Part shown: positions 40,960 through 49,850 of the stretch, piece by piece | Layout: the number at the start of each line of letters is the position of its first letter | Numbering within the stretch: position 1 is the stretch's first letter | Assembly (NCBI RefSeq): GCF_028473665.1 | Contig: NZ_CP098774.1 | Coordinates: forward strand, 2,294,001 to 2,358,000 | DNA: 64,000 nucleotides | Source: Sphingomonas sp. QA11 | GTDB lineage: Bacteria > Pseudomonadota > Alphaproteobacteria > Sphingomonadales > Sphingomonadaceae | Direction: 5' to 3' | Notes under the pieces: model-generated | Databases searched by the model: none | What the model saw: the letters and a program-made list of their open reading frames with translations, nothing else | Told to the model about the DNA's origin: nothing | Program-made: the position numbers and the translations under genes

Positions 40960-41143
40960 TTCCCTGTTCCAACCGTCCCGTTCCCTGTTCGGCTTCGACA
41001 AATTCCCTGTTTTATAGGAACAGGGAATCTGCCCGCAGCGCATTGGTTTTCCGACATAATTCGACACCTGCCAACGCCGGGCGGACGGGCGGAAATACCA
41101 AATTCCCTGTTATTTTCCCTGTTACCACAGCCGGAACAGGGAA
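40960..41143. repeat. Cluster of seven TTCCCTGTT motifs (iteron-like)
   Basis: Five direct copies start at 40960, 40981, 41003, 41103 and 41115, and two inverted copies (AACAGGGAA) start at 41019 and 41135. The copies at 41003 and 41019 form a hairpin with a 10-bp stem (ATTCCCTGTT and AACAGGGAAT, loop TTATAGG). The cluster lies between the two divergent phage-like genes and covers both likely promoters. It could be an operator or a packaging-type recognition site. No other cluster of this motif was noticed in the window. Confidence 0.85.
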
Positions 41144-41156
41144 ATCCTCAAGGTCC

Positions 41157-41540
41157 GTGGCGGAGCGGAAACCTGTCTACCGACCGGAATATGCCCGGCA
41201 GGCGCGCAAGCTTTGCATGCTCGGCGCCGACGAGGCCGGTATCGCCGATTTTTTCGAGGTGGGAATCGAAACCTATGAGGCGTGGCGCCGGCGATACCCC
41301 GATTTCGCCGCCGGCATCGCTGCCGGCCGGCGCGCTGCCGACGACCGGGTCGAAGGCTCGCTCTATCAGCGCGCGATCGGTTTCGAACGGAAAAGGAGCA
41401 GGACGATCGTACCTGCCCATGCCGAGGAGCCGATCGTCATGATCTGGCGTGAGCGGATTCCGGCGAATGTGACTGCTGCCCTCACCTGGCTCGCAACCCG
41501 TCGTCCGGAAACCTGGGGTAAAGCGATGCCCGCAAGGGCC
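41157..41540 (+). pseudogene. Small-terminase-like HTH protein, 3' end lost
   Basis: From GTG 41157 the frame gives about 128 residues that look like a small terminase or HTH phage protein: YRPEYARQARKLCMLGADEAGIADFFEV (the HTH), ETYEAWRRRYPDFAAGIAAGRRAADD, and NVTAALTWLATRRPETWGK. Homologs usually stop soon after this, but here the frame reads on to 42134 through the antisense of apt with no family character, so the true 3' end appears to be lost or shifted. A TAA occurs in another frame near 41517. The gene may therefore be a remnant. Confidence 0.55.
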
Positions 41541-41546
41541 TGCAGA

Positions 41547-42149
41547 TCAATGCCCGTCGAACGCCACCAGCGAGCGAACGTCGATGTCGTCCGCGCGAAG
41601 CGCGTCGGCGCCGCCGAGTTCGGGCAGGTCGACCACGAAAGCGGCTTGGGTGACGATCGCTCCCGCCTTGCGCAGCAGCCGAACGGCTGCCCGCGCGGTA
41701 CCCCCCGTCGCGATCAGGTCGTCGACCAGCAGGACAGTCGCGCCCGGCGTACAGGCATCGGCATGAATCGCGATCCGGTCGGTACCGTATTCGAGCGCAT
41801 AATCCTCGGCGATCGTCGCACCGGGCAGCTTGCCGTCCTTGCGGATCAGCAGCACGCCCGCGTTCAGCGGGATCGCAAGCGCCGCGGCGAAGAGGAAGCC
41901 GCGGGCCTCGATGCCGGCGACCAGATCGACCTTGCCGCCCACCGAGGCCGCCATGCGGTCGATGCTCAGGGCGAAGCCCCGTGCATCGAGCAGCAAGGTG
42001 GTGATGTCCCGGAACATGATCCCCGGCTTCGGAAAGTCGGGGATCGTCCGGATCAGAGCCCTGAGATCGTCATTAGCCCGATCGTCATTGGCTCCAACGT
42101 CACCGGCGCCGGGCGCCACTGTCTCAGTGCTTAATGTCGCGCCAGACAT
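41547..42149 (-). CDS. apt: Adenine phosphoribosyltransferase
   Basis: This enzyme salvages adenine with PRPP to AMP. The 200-residue protein contains IPDFPKPGIMFRDITTLLLDARGF, GIEARGFLFAAALA and the PRPP loop VLLVDDLIATGGTARAA. ATG 42149 overlaps the end of petC by 26 bases; no other Met lies before the conserved start, so the first 30 or so residues are an extension. It is downstream of the bc1 operon on the same strand and probably co-transcribed. Confidence 0.95.
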   Translation of the reverse strand: MSGATLSTETVAPGAGDVGANDDRANDDLRALIRTIPDFPKPGIMFRDITTLLLDARGFALSIDRMAASVGGKVDLVAGIEARGFLFAAALAIPLNAGVLLIRKDGKLPGATIAEDYALEYGTDRIAIHADACTPGATVLLVDDLIATGGTARAAVRLLRKAGAIVTQAAFVVDLPELGGADALRADDIDVRSLVAFDGH

Positions 42150-42972
42150 TCTGATACGCTCCCCAGGCAAGGAAGCAGAAGATCAGCAGGAAGATCACCA
42201 CGGCGAAACCAGCCGAGTGACGCGCCGTGAGATTGGGCTCGGCCGTCCACACGAGGAACGCGGCGACATCCTTCGCCATCTGGTCGACGGTCGGCTTGGT
42301 GCCGTCGAGATACTGCACCTGGCCTTCGCTGGTCAGCGGCGGCGGCATCGCGATGTTCATCGTCGCGAAATAGGGGTTCGCGTGCAGGCCCTCGGGCGTC
42401 TTCACGTCCGGGAATTCCTTGATCATCTCGGCCGACTGAGCCTGATAGCCGGTCAGGAGCGAGTAGATATAGGCCGGGCCGTCATGACGCGCCTTGGTCA
42501 TCAGCGAGAGATCGGGCGGAACCGCGTTGTTGTTGGCGGCGCGCGCGGCGATCTCGTTCGCGAAGGGCGACGGGAAACGATCCGACGGGATGTTCTTGCG
42601 GGTCGCGGGCTCGCCGGTATCCGGGTTGATCGAGGGCTGCTCGATGACCCACTGGTTGGCGATCGCCTTCACCTGGGCATCGTTATAGCCGATCTGCTTA
42701 AGATCGCGGAACGAGACCTGGTGCAGCGAATGGCATGCCGCGCAGACTTCCTTGAACACCTGGAAGCCGCGCTGCAGCTGCCGGGTGTTCTTCAGATTGC
42801 CGAACCAGCCGTTGGAGTCGAGTTCGAGCTCCTTGGGATGCTTGTGCCACTCCGTCGTCTCGATCGACGCGGGCGCCGGATCGGTGATCTGGCTCTGGAC
42901 AGTCCAGAAGAGAGCCCAGGCGAGTACGGCGACGAACCCGGCGCCGACCAGCATTGCGAGATTGCGGACCAT
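42124..42972 (-). CDS. petC: Cytochrome c1 of the bc1 complex
   Basis: The 282-residue haem c subunit of ubiquinol-cytochrome c reductase, inner membrane with the haem domain outside. The haem motif is CAACH (EVCAACHSLHQVSFRDL), the axial Met region is around TMNIAMPPPLTSEG, and a C-terminal anchor helix is seen (FAVVIFLLIFCFLAWGAY). The N-terminal hydrophobic segment is a signal. It is the third gene of petABC, 15 bp after petB. Confidence 0.95.
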   Translation of the reverse strand: MVRNLAMLVGAGFVAVLAWALFWTVQSQITDPAPASIETTEWHKHPKELELDSNGWFGNLKNTRQLQRGFQVFKEVCAACHSLHQVSFRDLKQIGYNDAQVKAIANQWVIEQPSINPDTGEPATRKNIPSDRFPSPFANEIAARAANNNAVPPDLSLMTKARHDGPAYIYSLLTGYQAQSAEMIKEFPDVKTPEGLHANPYFATMNIAMPPPLTSEGQVQYLDGTKPTVDQMAKDVAAFLVWTAEPNLTARHSAGFAVVIFLLIFCFLAWGAYQNVWRDIKH

Positions 42973-42987
42973 TGTACCTATTGCCCC

Positions 42988-44277
42988 TTATTCGGCCGCG
43001 AGCGCGGTCTGCGCCGACGAACTGCCGCCATGCTTCGCCAGCACCGCCTCGGTGATCGAGTTGGGCAGCGGCGTGGGGCGTTCCGCCCGCGAGATGATCG
43101 GCAGGATGATCAGGAAATGCGCGAAATAATAAGCCGCACAGATCTGGCTGAGGATGACGTAGAGCGGCGTCGCGGGCGATCCGCCGCACCAGCCGAGGAT
43201 CAGGACGTCGACCACCAGGATCCAGAAGAAGGTGCGATAGGTCGGCCGGTAAGTGGCCGAGCGCACCGGCGAACTGTCCAGCCAGGGCAGGAAGAACAGC
43301 AGCAGGATCGAACCGAACATCGCCAGCACACCCCACAGCTTCGCCGGGAGGATGAAGTCCGAGGTGAAGGCGCGCAGGATCGCGTAGAACGGCCAGAAAT
43401 ACCATTCGGGCACGATGTGCGCGGGCGTCGAGAGCGAGTTCGCCGGGATGTAGTTGTCGGGATGGCCGAGATAGTTCGGCGCGAAGAACAGCAGCACCGC
43501 GAACAGCAGCAGGAACACGCCGAGGCCGACGCCGTCCTTGGCGGTGTAATAGGGGTGGAACGGAACCGTATCCTGCTCGCCCTTCACTTCAACGCCGGTC
43601 GGGTTGTTCGACCCCGGAATATGCAGCGCCCAGATATGCAGGACGATGACCGCGGCGATCACGAACGGCAGCAGGTAGTGCAGCGAGAAGAAGCGGTTCA
43701 GCGCCGCCTGGTCCGGGGCGTAGCCGCCGAGCAGCCAGATGCGGATATATTCGCCGACCACGGGTATCGCCGAGAAGAAGCCGGTGATCACCTGCGCGCC
43801 CCAGAAGCTCATCTGACCCCAAGGAAGCACATAGCCCATGAAGGCGGTTGCCATCATCAGCAGGAAGATGACGACGCCGAGCAGCCAGACCATCTCTCGC
43901 GGTGCCTTGTAGGAACCGTAGAAGAGGCCGCGGAAGATATGGATATAGACGACGATGAAGAACATCGAGGCGCCGTTCGCGTGCGCGTAGCGCAGGAACC
44001 AGCCGCCGTTCACGTCGCGCATGATATGCTCGACCGAGTTGAACGCACCGTCCGCCGTCGCGCCATAATGCATGGCGAGGACGATGCCGGTGATGATCTG
44101 GATGCCGAGCGCGGCACCGGCGAGAACGCCGAAATTCCAGAAATAATTGAGGTTGCGCGGCACCGGATAACCGGCACCCACGGCGTTATAGACGAGGCGC
44201 GGAACCGGCAGCCGTTCGTCGACCCACTTCATCAGCGGGTTGGTGGGTGCGTAATGCTTGGCCCAGGGAAAGCTCAT
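42988..44277 (-). CDS. petB: Cytochrome b of the bc1 complex
   Basis: The 429-residue membrane core that binds haems bL and bH and the two quinone sites. The Qo motif PEW is in [19 protein letters not shown]; haem ligand helices are visible ([37 protein letters not shown]). At least eight transmembrane segments are evident. It is 10 bp downstream of petA. Confidence 0.96.
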   Translation of the reverse strand: MSFPWAKHYAPTNPLMKWVDERLPVPRLVYNAVGAGYPVPRNLNYFWNFGVLAGAALGIQIITGIVLAMHYGATADGAFNSVEHIMRDVNGGWFLRYAHANGASMFFIVVYIHIFRGLFYGSYKAPREMVWLLGVVIFLLMMATAFMGYVLPWGQMSFWGAQVITGFFSAIPVVGEYIRIWLLGGYAPDQAALNRFFSLHYLLPFVIAAVIVLHIWALHIPGSNNPTGVEVKGEQDTVPFHPYYTAKDGVGLGVFLLLFAVLLFFAPNYLGHPDNYIPANSLSTPAHIVPEWYFWPFYAILRAFTSDFILPAKLWGVLAMFGSILLLFFLPWLDSSPVRSATYRPTYRTFFWILVVDVLILGWCGGSPATPLYVILSQICAAYYFAHFLIILPIISRAERPTPLPNSITEAVLAKHGGSSSAQTALAAE

Positions 44278-44287
44278 GGGTGCGTCC

Positions 44288-44872
44288 TCAACCGACCGTT
44301 ACGGTGGTGGCAGAATTGAATTTATAGTCGGGCACCGCCAGATTCTTCGGCGCCGGGCCTTTGCGGATGCGCGCCGCGGTGTCGTAGGCCGACCCGTGGC
44401 AGGGGCAGAAATAACCGCCGAAAGGCCCGCGATTCTCGCCCTCGCCCGCGCCCAGCGGCACGCAGCCGAGATGGGTGCACACGCCCAGCGTGATCAGCCA
44501 GTTCTTGTGGCCTGCCTTGGTGCGCTGCTCAAGCGTCTGCGGGTCGCGCAGCGAACTGACCGGCACGGCGTCCGCCTCGGCGATTTCCTTCGGCGTCAGG
44601 TTGCGCACGAACAGGGGCTGCTTGCGGAACGAGGTCTTGATCGCCTGTCCCGGCTGGATCTTCGACAGATCGATCTCGGTGGTCGACTGTGCGAGCACGT
44701 CGGCCGACGGATTCATCTGGTTGAGCAGGGGCAGCACGGTGACAGCACCGCCGACGCCGATCCAGGCCACGGCCGCGATATTGATGAAATCGCGGCGGCG
44801 GGGATCTTCCACCTCCTCATGGAACGGTGCCGGGTCTTCCCCAGGCGGTACGGCGGTATCAACAATTGCCAT
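44288..44872 (-). CDS. petA: Rieske iron-sulfur subunit of the bc1 complex
   Basis: The 194-residue Rieske protein. One membrane helix lies in the first third ([21 protein letters not shown]), followed by the soluble 2Fe-2S domain with CTHLGCVPL and CPCHGSAYD, which contain all cluster ligands. The start is ATG 44872. It leads petABC; the promoter would be in the 184-bp region shared with the divergent trmL. Confidence 0.97.
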   Translation of the reverse strand: MAIVDTAVPPGEDPAPFHEEVEDPRRRDFINIAAVAWIGVGGAVTVLPLLNQMNPSADVLAQSTTEIDLSKIQPGQAIKTSFRKQPLFVRNLTPKEIAEADAVPVSSLRDPQTLEQRTKAGHKNWLITLGVCTHLGCVPLGAGEGENRGPFGGYFCPCHGSAYDTAARIRKGPAPKNLAVPDYKFNSATTVTVG

Positions 44873-45056
44873 TCACTTGCCCTTGCACTTCAGGTCGCGG
44901 CGACGTTCGGAGAAGCGCGATGCGATATATCCGCGCACGCCCGCCGATCCTCCGTCCCCACGGAGGCTGGCGGCCTGATAGACGCGGGGGGCACGCTTTG
45001 CCAACTGCATTTTAGCCCTGTTGTTACGGCTACGCCCAAAGGCCTATGCGCGCACC

Positions 45057-45506
45057 ATGCGCATCGCACTTTACCAGCCCGATATCGCCGGCAATGTCGG
45101 CACGATCCTGAGGCTCGCAGCCTGTCTTGGCGTGGGCGTCGACCTGATCGAACCGATGGGATTCGCCTGGTCCGATCGCGCGCTCGCGCGGGCCGGAATG
45201 GACTATGTCGATGCCGTCGACGTGGTCCGCCATGTCGACTGGGCGGCGTTCGAAGCGCAGGTCCCCGGCCGGATCGTGCTGCTGACGACGCGGGGCGGCG
45301 CGCGCATCGACGAAGCGGCCTTCCTTGCGGACGATGTGCTGCTGCTCGGCAGCGAGAGCGCGGGCGTGCCGGCGGACGTCCATGCCCGCGCCGATCTGGC
45401 GGTGCGCATCCCGCTCGTTTCAGGCAGGCGATCGCTGAATGTCGCCGTCGCCGCGGGAATCGCCTTGGGGGAAGCACTTCGCCAGACCGGAAGCTGGCCC
45501 GCCTGA
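45057..45506 (+). CDS. trmL: tRNA (cytidine/uridine-34-2'-O)-methyltransferase
   Basis: A 149-residue SPOUT methyltransferase that modifies the wobble base of tRNA-Leu. MRIALYQPDIAGNVGTILRLAACLG at the start and LLLGSESAGVPADVHARADLAVRIPL with the knotted SAM site are typical. ATG 45057 is selected because the family starts there. It is divergent from petA and followed by hemF after 76 bp. Confidence 0.95.
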   Translation: MRIALYQPDIAGNVGTILRLAACLGVGVDLIEPMGFAWSDRALARAGMDYVDAVDVVRHVDWAAFEAQVPGRIVLLTTRGGARIDEAAFLADDVLLLGSESAGVPADVHARADLAVRIPLVSGRRSLNVAVAAGIALGEALRQTGSWPA

Positions 45507-45582
45507 TTCAACCCAGCGCCGGCTTCGCCTGGGACAATCCGTCTTCTCGACTTCCACGGAATCCATCGGCAAAGGCTGGCGC

Positions 45583-46422
45583 ATGGAACTCGACTCCGAA
45601 CAATCCACCGCGCGCGCCTGGTTCGAAAGCCTGCGCGACCAGATTTGCGCCGAATTCGAATCGATCGAGCGCGAGGCCGGGTCGGATGCGCGATTCGACT
45701 ATATCGCCTGGGACCGGACCGATCCCTCGGGCGAGCCCGGCGGCGGCGGCGTGCGCGGGGTGATGAAAGGCCGGATATTCGAGAAGGTCGGGGTCAACGT
45801 CTCGACCGTCGGCGGCAGCTTCGAGGGCGACTTCGCCAAGTCGATCCACGGCGCAGGCGAGGATCCGCGATTCTTCGCCACCGGCATCAGCCTGGTCGCC
45901 CATATGGCGAACCCGCATGTGCCGGCCGTGCACATGAACACGCGATTCCTCGTCACGACCAAGCGGTGGTTCGGCGGCGGCGCCGATCTCAACCCTCCCC
46001 TGCCCCGCGCCGAGGACACGGAGGATTTCCATGCGACGCTGAAGGCAGCCTGCGACGCGCACGACCCGGCGCATTATCCGCGCTTCAAGCAATGGGCGGA
46101 CGACTATTTCTATATCCCGCATCGCCAGGTTCATCGTGGCGTCGGCGGCATCTTCTACGATCATCTGGAAGGCGATTTCGCGGCGAACTTCGCCTTCACG
46201 CAGGATGTCGGACGCGCCTTTCTCGACACTTATCCGCGAATCGTCCGGCGACGGATGGGCGACGGCTTCACTGACGCCGACATCAAGACCCAGCGCGCAT
46301 GGCGCGGTCGCTACGCCGAATTCAACCTTGTCCATGATCGCGGCACGCTGTTCGGACTCAAGACCGGGGGCAATATCGACGCGATCCTGATGAGCCTGCC
46401 GCCGGTCGCCACATGGGACTGA
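45583..46422 (+). CDS. hemF: Oxygen-dependent coproporphyrinogen III oxidase
   Basis: This enzyme decarboxylates coproporphyrinogen III to protoporphyrinogen IX with O2, a late haem synthesis step. The 279-residue protein has GGGGVRGVMKGRIFEKVGVN, HMNTRFLVTTKRWFGGGADLNPPL and FKQWADDYFYIPHRQVHRGVGGIFYDH, then EFNLVHDRGTLFGLKTGGNIDAILMSLPP. ATG 45583 begins MELDSEQ. It overlaps the GNAT gene by ten bases. Its proximity to the cytochrome bc1 genes fits haem demand. Confidence 0.97.
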   Translation: MELDSEQSTARAWFESLRDQICAEFESIEREAGSDARFDYIAWDRTDPSGEPGGGGVRGVMKGRIFEKVGVNVSTVGGSFEGDFAKSIHGAGEDPRFFATGISLVAHMANPHVPAVHMNTRFLVTTKRWFGGGADLNPPLPRAEDTEDFHATLKAACDAHDPAHYPRFKQWADDYFYIPHRQVHRGVGGIFYDHLEGDFAANFAFTQDVGRAFLDTYPRIVRRRMGDGFTDADIKTQRAWRGRYAEFNLVHDRGTLFGLKTGGNIDAILMSLPPVATWD

Positions 46423-47009
46423 GTCCCGTTTCTCCGAACGACGTGGCGACGATCGTCACGACGCTCGAGATGCGGCAGCGCCCGCCGCTGCGGCCGATGC
46501 CGGCCTCGCGCCTGCGGCTCGTCGCGTGGCAAAAGCCGTCTCCTGGCAAATATCGCGCGCTGTTCCGGCGAATCGGGGCGCCGTGGCTATGGTTCTCGCG
46601 GCTGGTGATGGACGAGGCGACGCTTGTCCGAATCATCCATGATCCGGACATAGCGATCTTCGCGGCGGTCGATCCGGCAGGTGTCGAGGTTGGCATGCTC
46701 GAACTTGATTTCCGCGCCCGGCACCAGTGCGAGATTTCCTACTTCGGGCTGATTCCCGAACTGGCCGGGCAAGGCCATGGCCGCTGGCTGATGGCCGAGG
46801 CGCTGACGCGCGGCTGGACGAAAGGCGTCGAACGAGTCTGGGTCCATACCTGCACGCTCGATCACCCGTCCGCGCTCGGCTTCTATCGCGCCTCGGGCTT
46901 CACCGCGATCTCAAGGACGATCGAGACATTCCCCGATCCGCGCGCGACCGGCTTCCTGCCGCCCGACGCCGCGCCTCAGATACCCCGGCTCGACACCAGC
47001 CGCCGGTAG
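46413..47009 (+). CDS. GNAT-family N-acetyltransferase
   Basis: A 198-residue acetyltransferase-like protein. The acetyl-CoA motif is LIPELAGQGHGRWLMAEAL, followed by VWVHTCTLDHPSALGFYRASGFTAISR, both typical of GNAT. The acceptor is unknown. It overlaps the hemF 3' end by ten bases and converges with the membrane-protein gene, whose stop it overlaps. Confidence 0.87.
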   Translation: MGLSPVSPNDVATIVTTLEMRQRPPLRPMPASRLRLVAWQKPSPGKYRALFRRIGAPWLWFSRLVMDEATLVRIIHDPDIAIFAAVDPAGVEVGMLELDFRARHQCEISYFGLIPELAGQGHGRWLMAEALTRGWTKGVERVWVHTCTLDHPSALGFYRASGFTAISRTIETFPDPRATGFLPPDAAPQIPRLDTSRR

Positions 47010-47722
47010 AGCGCGACCTGGATCAGGATTCCGCCGAGCAGCGCGACGGCAACGCCCATCGCGGCAGCGGTATCGAGCAGGCCGGCGACCACCGGATTGG
47101 CCATGGGGGCGCCCCCCAGCATCTTGCCCATGGCAATGAACGGCCGGGAGAGCAGGTCGCCGGCGAGCAGCACGAGGCACCCCATGCCGGCGAGGACCAT
47201 GCCATGGCCGCGGGTGAGCGCGAGGCTGCGCGAGATCGAGGCGAGCGCACCCTGGGGCTGTTCCGCCACGCCCGCGGGCAAGGCAACCAAGAGGCGCCCC
47301 TGCGCATAGAAGCCGGGCAGGAGGAGGAAGATCAGGCCGAATTGAACGGGCAGCGCGACCAGGATCGTGAGCAGCAGAAAGCGTGGGGAGAGCCACAGCG
47401 CCCGCGCCAGGGCGCGCCGCGCTTCGGGCCGATCCGGATCGAGATAGAGCGTGAAGACCGCGAGGCTACCGAACAGCGTGACCAGCCAGAGCAGGATGAC
47501 GATCAGGCTGTATTGGGAAGACCAGGATTCAGCCGCGTCGACCCAAGCCCTGACCTTGGCTGCCTCGCCGAAGTCGGGCAGATTCGGCGGCAGGGGCACG
47601 AACAGCTTCAAGGCAAGTTGCGGGACGAACAGGAAGAAACCCGCCACACCGATCAACAGCTCGCGATCGCGCTTCCACAGCTTCCAGGCGTCGTTGAAGA
47701 CGCCGATCACATTGAGGGTCAT
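46976..47722 (-). CDS. Membrane protein of unknown function (six or so helices)
   Basis: A 248-residue integral membrane protein. Hydrophobic segments are seen at about residues 22-42, 72-95, 112-136, 165-188 and 210-235, separated by an amphipathic stretch (SISRSLALTRGHGMVLAG) that recalls DUF975 or glycerophosphodiesterase-type membrane domains. I cannot name it. It is coupled by a four-base overlap to the next gene upstream, a similar-looking protein, so the two may be distant paralogues or subunits. Confidence 0.8.
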   Translation of the reverse strand: MTLNVIGVFNDAWKLWKRDRELLIGVAGFFLFVPQLALKLFVPLPPNLPDFGEAAKVRAWVDAAESWSSQYSLIVILLWLVTLFGSLAVFTLYLDPDRPEARRALARALWLSPRFLLLTILVALPVQFGLIFLLLPGFYAQGRLLVALPAGVAEQPQGALASISRSLALTRGHGMVLAGMGCLVLLAGDLLSRPFIAMGKMLGGAPMANPVVAGLLDTAAAMGVAVALLGGILIQVALYRRLVSSRGI

Positions 47723-48543
47723 AGCGAATCGACGATCGACTCGCGCGCATCGCGAACAGCCAGATAGAGCCTTCCGGTGAATGCCGACGCGAGCACGCTA
47801 AAGGCAGTGACGACCACGCTGACCATGATCGCGGCGAGCACGCTGCCGATCGTTACCGGCCCGTTGCCACCGGCGACCAGCCCGAAGATCGATCCGAAGA
47901 CGAGCTTCGCGGCCAGGAACGAGACTCCGCCTACGATCATGTAAAGGATGATCACGCCGATGATCCGCCACAGGATCGCCCGGGTCAGCTTGAACGAGCG
48001 CGCGAGTGCCCCGAACCACAGCCCCTCCATCAGCACCACCGGCGTGATGAGGGCGAGCCTGGCGCACAACCACAGAAGGGCGACCAGAAAGGCGAGCGAG
48101 TAGAGCAGCACGAAACCGCTGATGCCGGACGGGAGCTCTGCCGCTCCACCATTCATCGCCGCCTGGAAATCAAAGCCGGAGGCGGCGAGCGCGACCGGGA
48201 TTGGCAGCATCAGGACCATAACCCCGAAGAGCAGCACGAGCAGAAGGCCGATGACCGGCAAGAGCCGCTTGCCAGCCACGGTCGCCGCCGCGCTCCTGCC
48301 CCCCGCCGGATCGAGCACCAGGGCGGTAATCGCGAGCTGACCCCAGAGCGATAGGATCGAAAGCCCGAGGGACAGGATCTGGATCGCCATCGCGGTGGCG
48401 CCGAAAACAGCCGTCAGCGGCTCTAGGCTTGCCGAAAGCGCGGCGGGAATGAAGATCGCGAAGAAGGCGATCGGCGTGATCGCGGAAAGATTGTCACTCA
48501 AGAATTCGGTCGTGCGATCCCAGACCGTTCCCATGCTCACCAT
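47719..48543 (-). CDS. Membrane protein of unknown function (paired with next gene)
   Basis: A 274-residue membrane protein with hydrophobic segments around residues 20-42, 50-75, 93-118, 140-165, 195-215 and 230-255. The segment GALARSFKLTRAILWRIIGVIILYMIVGG has the S-x-x-L-T-R pattern also present in its partner (RSLALTRGHGMV), suggesting the same fold, close to the glycerophosphoryl diester phosphodiesterase membrane-domain type. The start may be ATG 48543 or 48534. It is divergent from lipB. Confidence 0.8.
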   Translation of the reverse strand: MVSMGTVWDRTTEFLSDNLSAITPIAFFAIFIPAALSASLEPLTAVFGATAMAIQILSLGLSILSLWGQLAITALVLDPAGGRSAAATVAGKRLLPVIGLLLVLLFGVMVLMLPIPVALAASGFDFQAAMNGGAAELPSGISGFVLLYSLAFLVALLWLCARLALITPVVLMEGLWFGALARSFKLTRAILWRIIGVIILYMIVGGVSFLAAKLVFGSIFGLVAGGNGPVTIGSVLAAIMVSVVVTAFSVLASAFTGRLYLAVRDARESIVDSL

Positions 48544-48648
48544 GTTCTTTCCGTCCTCCGTCGCGCATCGGCGCGCGGACCCTGTTAGCGCAGCTTCCTA
48601 CGTCACGCCATGCTTGCGCATGGGGCCGGACTAGCGCATCGATCCGGC

Positions 48649-49317
48649 GTGACTGCTCTTCCCGACGACATCGAATGGCGCGTCGAGCCTGCGCCAATGC
48701 CCTATGACGAAGCGATCGCCATCATGGAGGTGCGTGCGTCGGCGGTAGGCGCAGGGGAAGCCAATGAGCTGATCTGGCTGCTGGAACACCCGCCCGTCTA
48801 TACCGGCGGCACCAGCGCCGACCCGGCCGAACTCCTGGATCCGCGCTTTCCCGTCGTCCAGACGGGGCGCGGCGGGCGTTATACCTATCACGGCCCCGGC
48901 CAGCGGATCGGCTATCTCGTCCTCGATCTCAACAAGCGCGGGCGCGACGTGCGGCATTTCGTGCACAGCCTGGAAGGTTGGCTGATCGCCGCGCTCGCGG
49001 AAATCGGCATCGAGGCGTTTCGCGCACCGGGCCGCGTTGGAATCTGGACGAACGTACCGACTTCCTTTGGCAGCATCTCGGAAGCCAAGATCGGCGCGAT
49101 CGGGGTTCGTGTCCGGCGATGGGTCACGCTGCACGGCTTCTCGGTGAATCTGTCGCCCGATCTTTCACACTTCGGCGGAATCGTCCCCTGCGGACTGCCC
49201 GACTATCCCGTCACCAGCGCCGCCGCGCTTGGAAAGGCCGCCGATCTTGCAACCTTTGACGCGGCGCTGGCGTTTGCCCTTCCCGCCTTTCTCGAGACTC
49301 TTTCTCGTGCCCGATAA
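48649..49317 (+). CDS. lipB: Octanoyltransferase (lipoate synthesis)
   Basis: This enzyme moves octanoyl groups from ACP to lipoyl domains. The 222-residue protein has [46 protein letters not shown], the Lys in [24 protein letters not shown] and the catalytic Cys in [14 protein letters not shown]. The GTG at 48649 ([11 protein letters not shown]) is the likelier start; an ATG at 48610 is also in frame. Promoter and leader are shared with the divergent membrane gene. Confidence 0.95.
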   Translation: MTALPDDIEWRVEPAPMPYDEAIAIMEVRASAVGAGEANELIWLLEHPPVYTGGTSADPAELLDPRFPVVQTGRGGRYTYHGPGQRIGYLVLDLNKRGRDVRHFVHSLEGWLIAALAEIGIEAFRAPGRVGIWTNVPTSFGSISEAKIGAIGVRVRRWVTLHGFSVNLSPDLSHFGGIVPCGLPDYPVTSAAALGKAADLATFDAALAFALPAFLETLSRAR

Positions 49318-49418
49318 AACGAGGCTTGAGGGGCGCTCGATATCAGACTAATGTCCACCACGGTTTGGGTATTAAAGGTCTCGAGACCATCCAGATCCAC
49401 TATCTAGGGAGCTTTCCA

Positions 49419-49673
49419 ATGCGTGCATTCATTTCCAAGGTCGCTACCGGTTCGATGATCGCCGGCGCGGCGCTGATGGTTTCGGCTTGCGGCCCGAAGA
49501 CCGAGACGACGACGACCAACGACACCTCCATCACCGAGATGGGCAACGACGCCACGATCTCCGACAACATGACCACCGTCGACAGCACCTCGATGGACGG
49601 CAACATGATGGCGAACGACACCGCGGTCGTCACCAACGAGACCTCGACCACGACGACCACCAACTCGCACTGA
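49419..49673 (+). CDS. Small Thr/Asn/Asp-rich lipoprotein
   Basis: An 84-residue predicted lipoprotein with V-S-A-C at about residue 25. The mature part consists almost entirely of Thr, Asn, Asp, Ser and Met (ETTTTNDTSITEMGNDATIS), ends in a run of Thr, and looks disordered. TAGGGAGC lies upstream of the ATG. Function is unknown. A terminator follows at 49699-49730, so it forms a single-gene unit. Confidence 0.8.
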   Translation: MRAFISKVATGSMIAGAALMVSACGPKTETTTTNDTSITEMGNDATISDNMTTVDSTSMDGNMMANDTAVVTNETSTTTTTNSH

Positions 49674-49698
49674 TCGCCCGCCAGGGTTTGATTGGTTG

Positions 49699-49730
49699 GG
49701 GGCCGTCCGGTACGCCGGGCGGCCCCTTTC
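49699..49730 (+). terminator. Intrinsic terminator after the small lipoprotein
   Basis: GGGGCCGTCCGG (49699-49710), loop TACG, CCGGGCGGCCCC (49715-49726) with one wobble pair, then TTTC. The U-run is short but the stem is very stable. Confidence 0.8.
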
Positions 49731-49850
49731 GATTCTGACGTCGGCGCGATGCCGGGATCCGAAAAATCGATGTGCAGGAAAGGGCTTGGGTTAGGAATCG
49801 AAAAGCCTTAACCACACCCGACAGGTCTTCGAGAGGATGAAGAGGCGATC

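Noticed and set aside
40960..41143. CRISPR array
   Set aside because: The repeat unit is only 9 bp, spacing is irregular (3 to 91 bp) and orientation is mixed; no cas gene is present.
41157..42134. Small-terminase-like gene extending to 42134 as one 325-residue protein
   Set aside because: Only the first 128 or so residues look like a protein family; the remainder is the antisense of apt.
41830..44319. An 829-codon plus-strand open frame opposite apt, petC and petB
   Set aside because: Antisense to three well-supported genes; composition is typical of a shadow frame (Arg, Asp, Glu, His biased) and has no motif.
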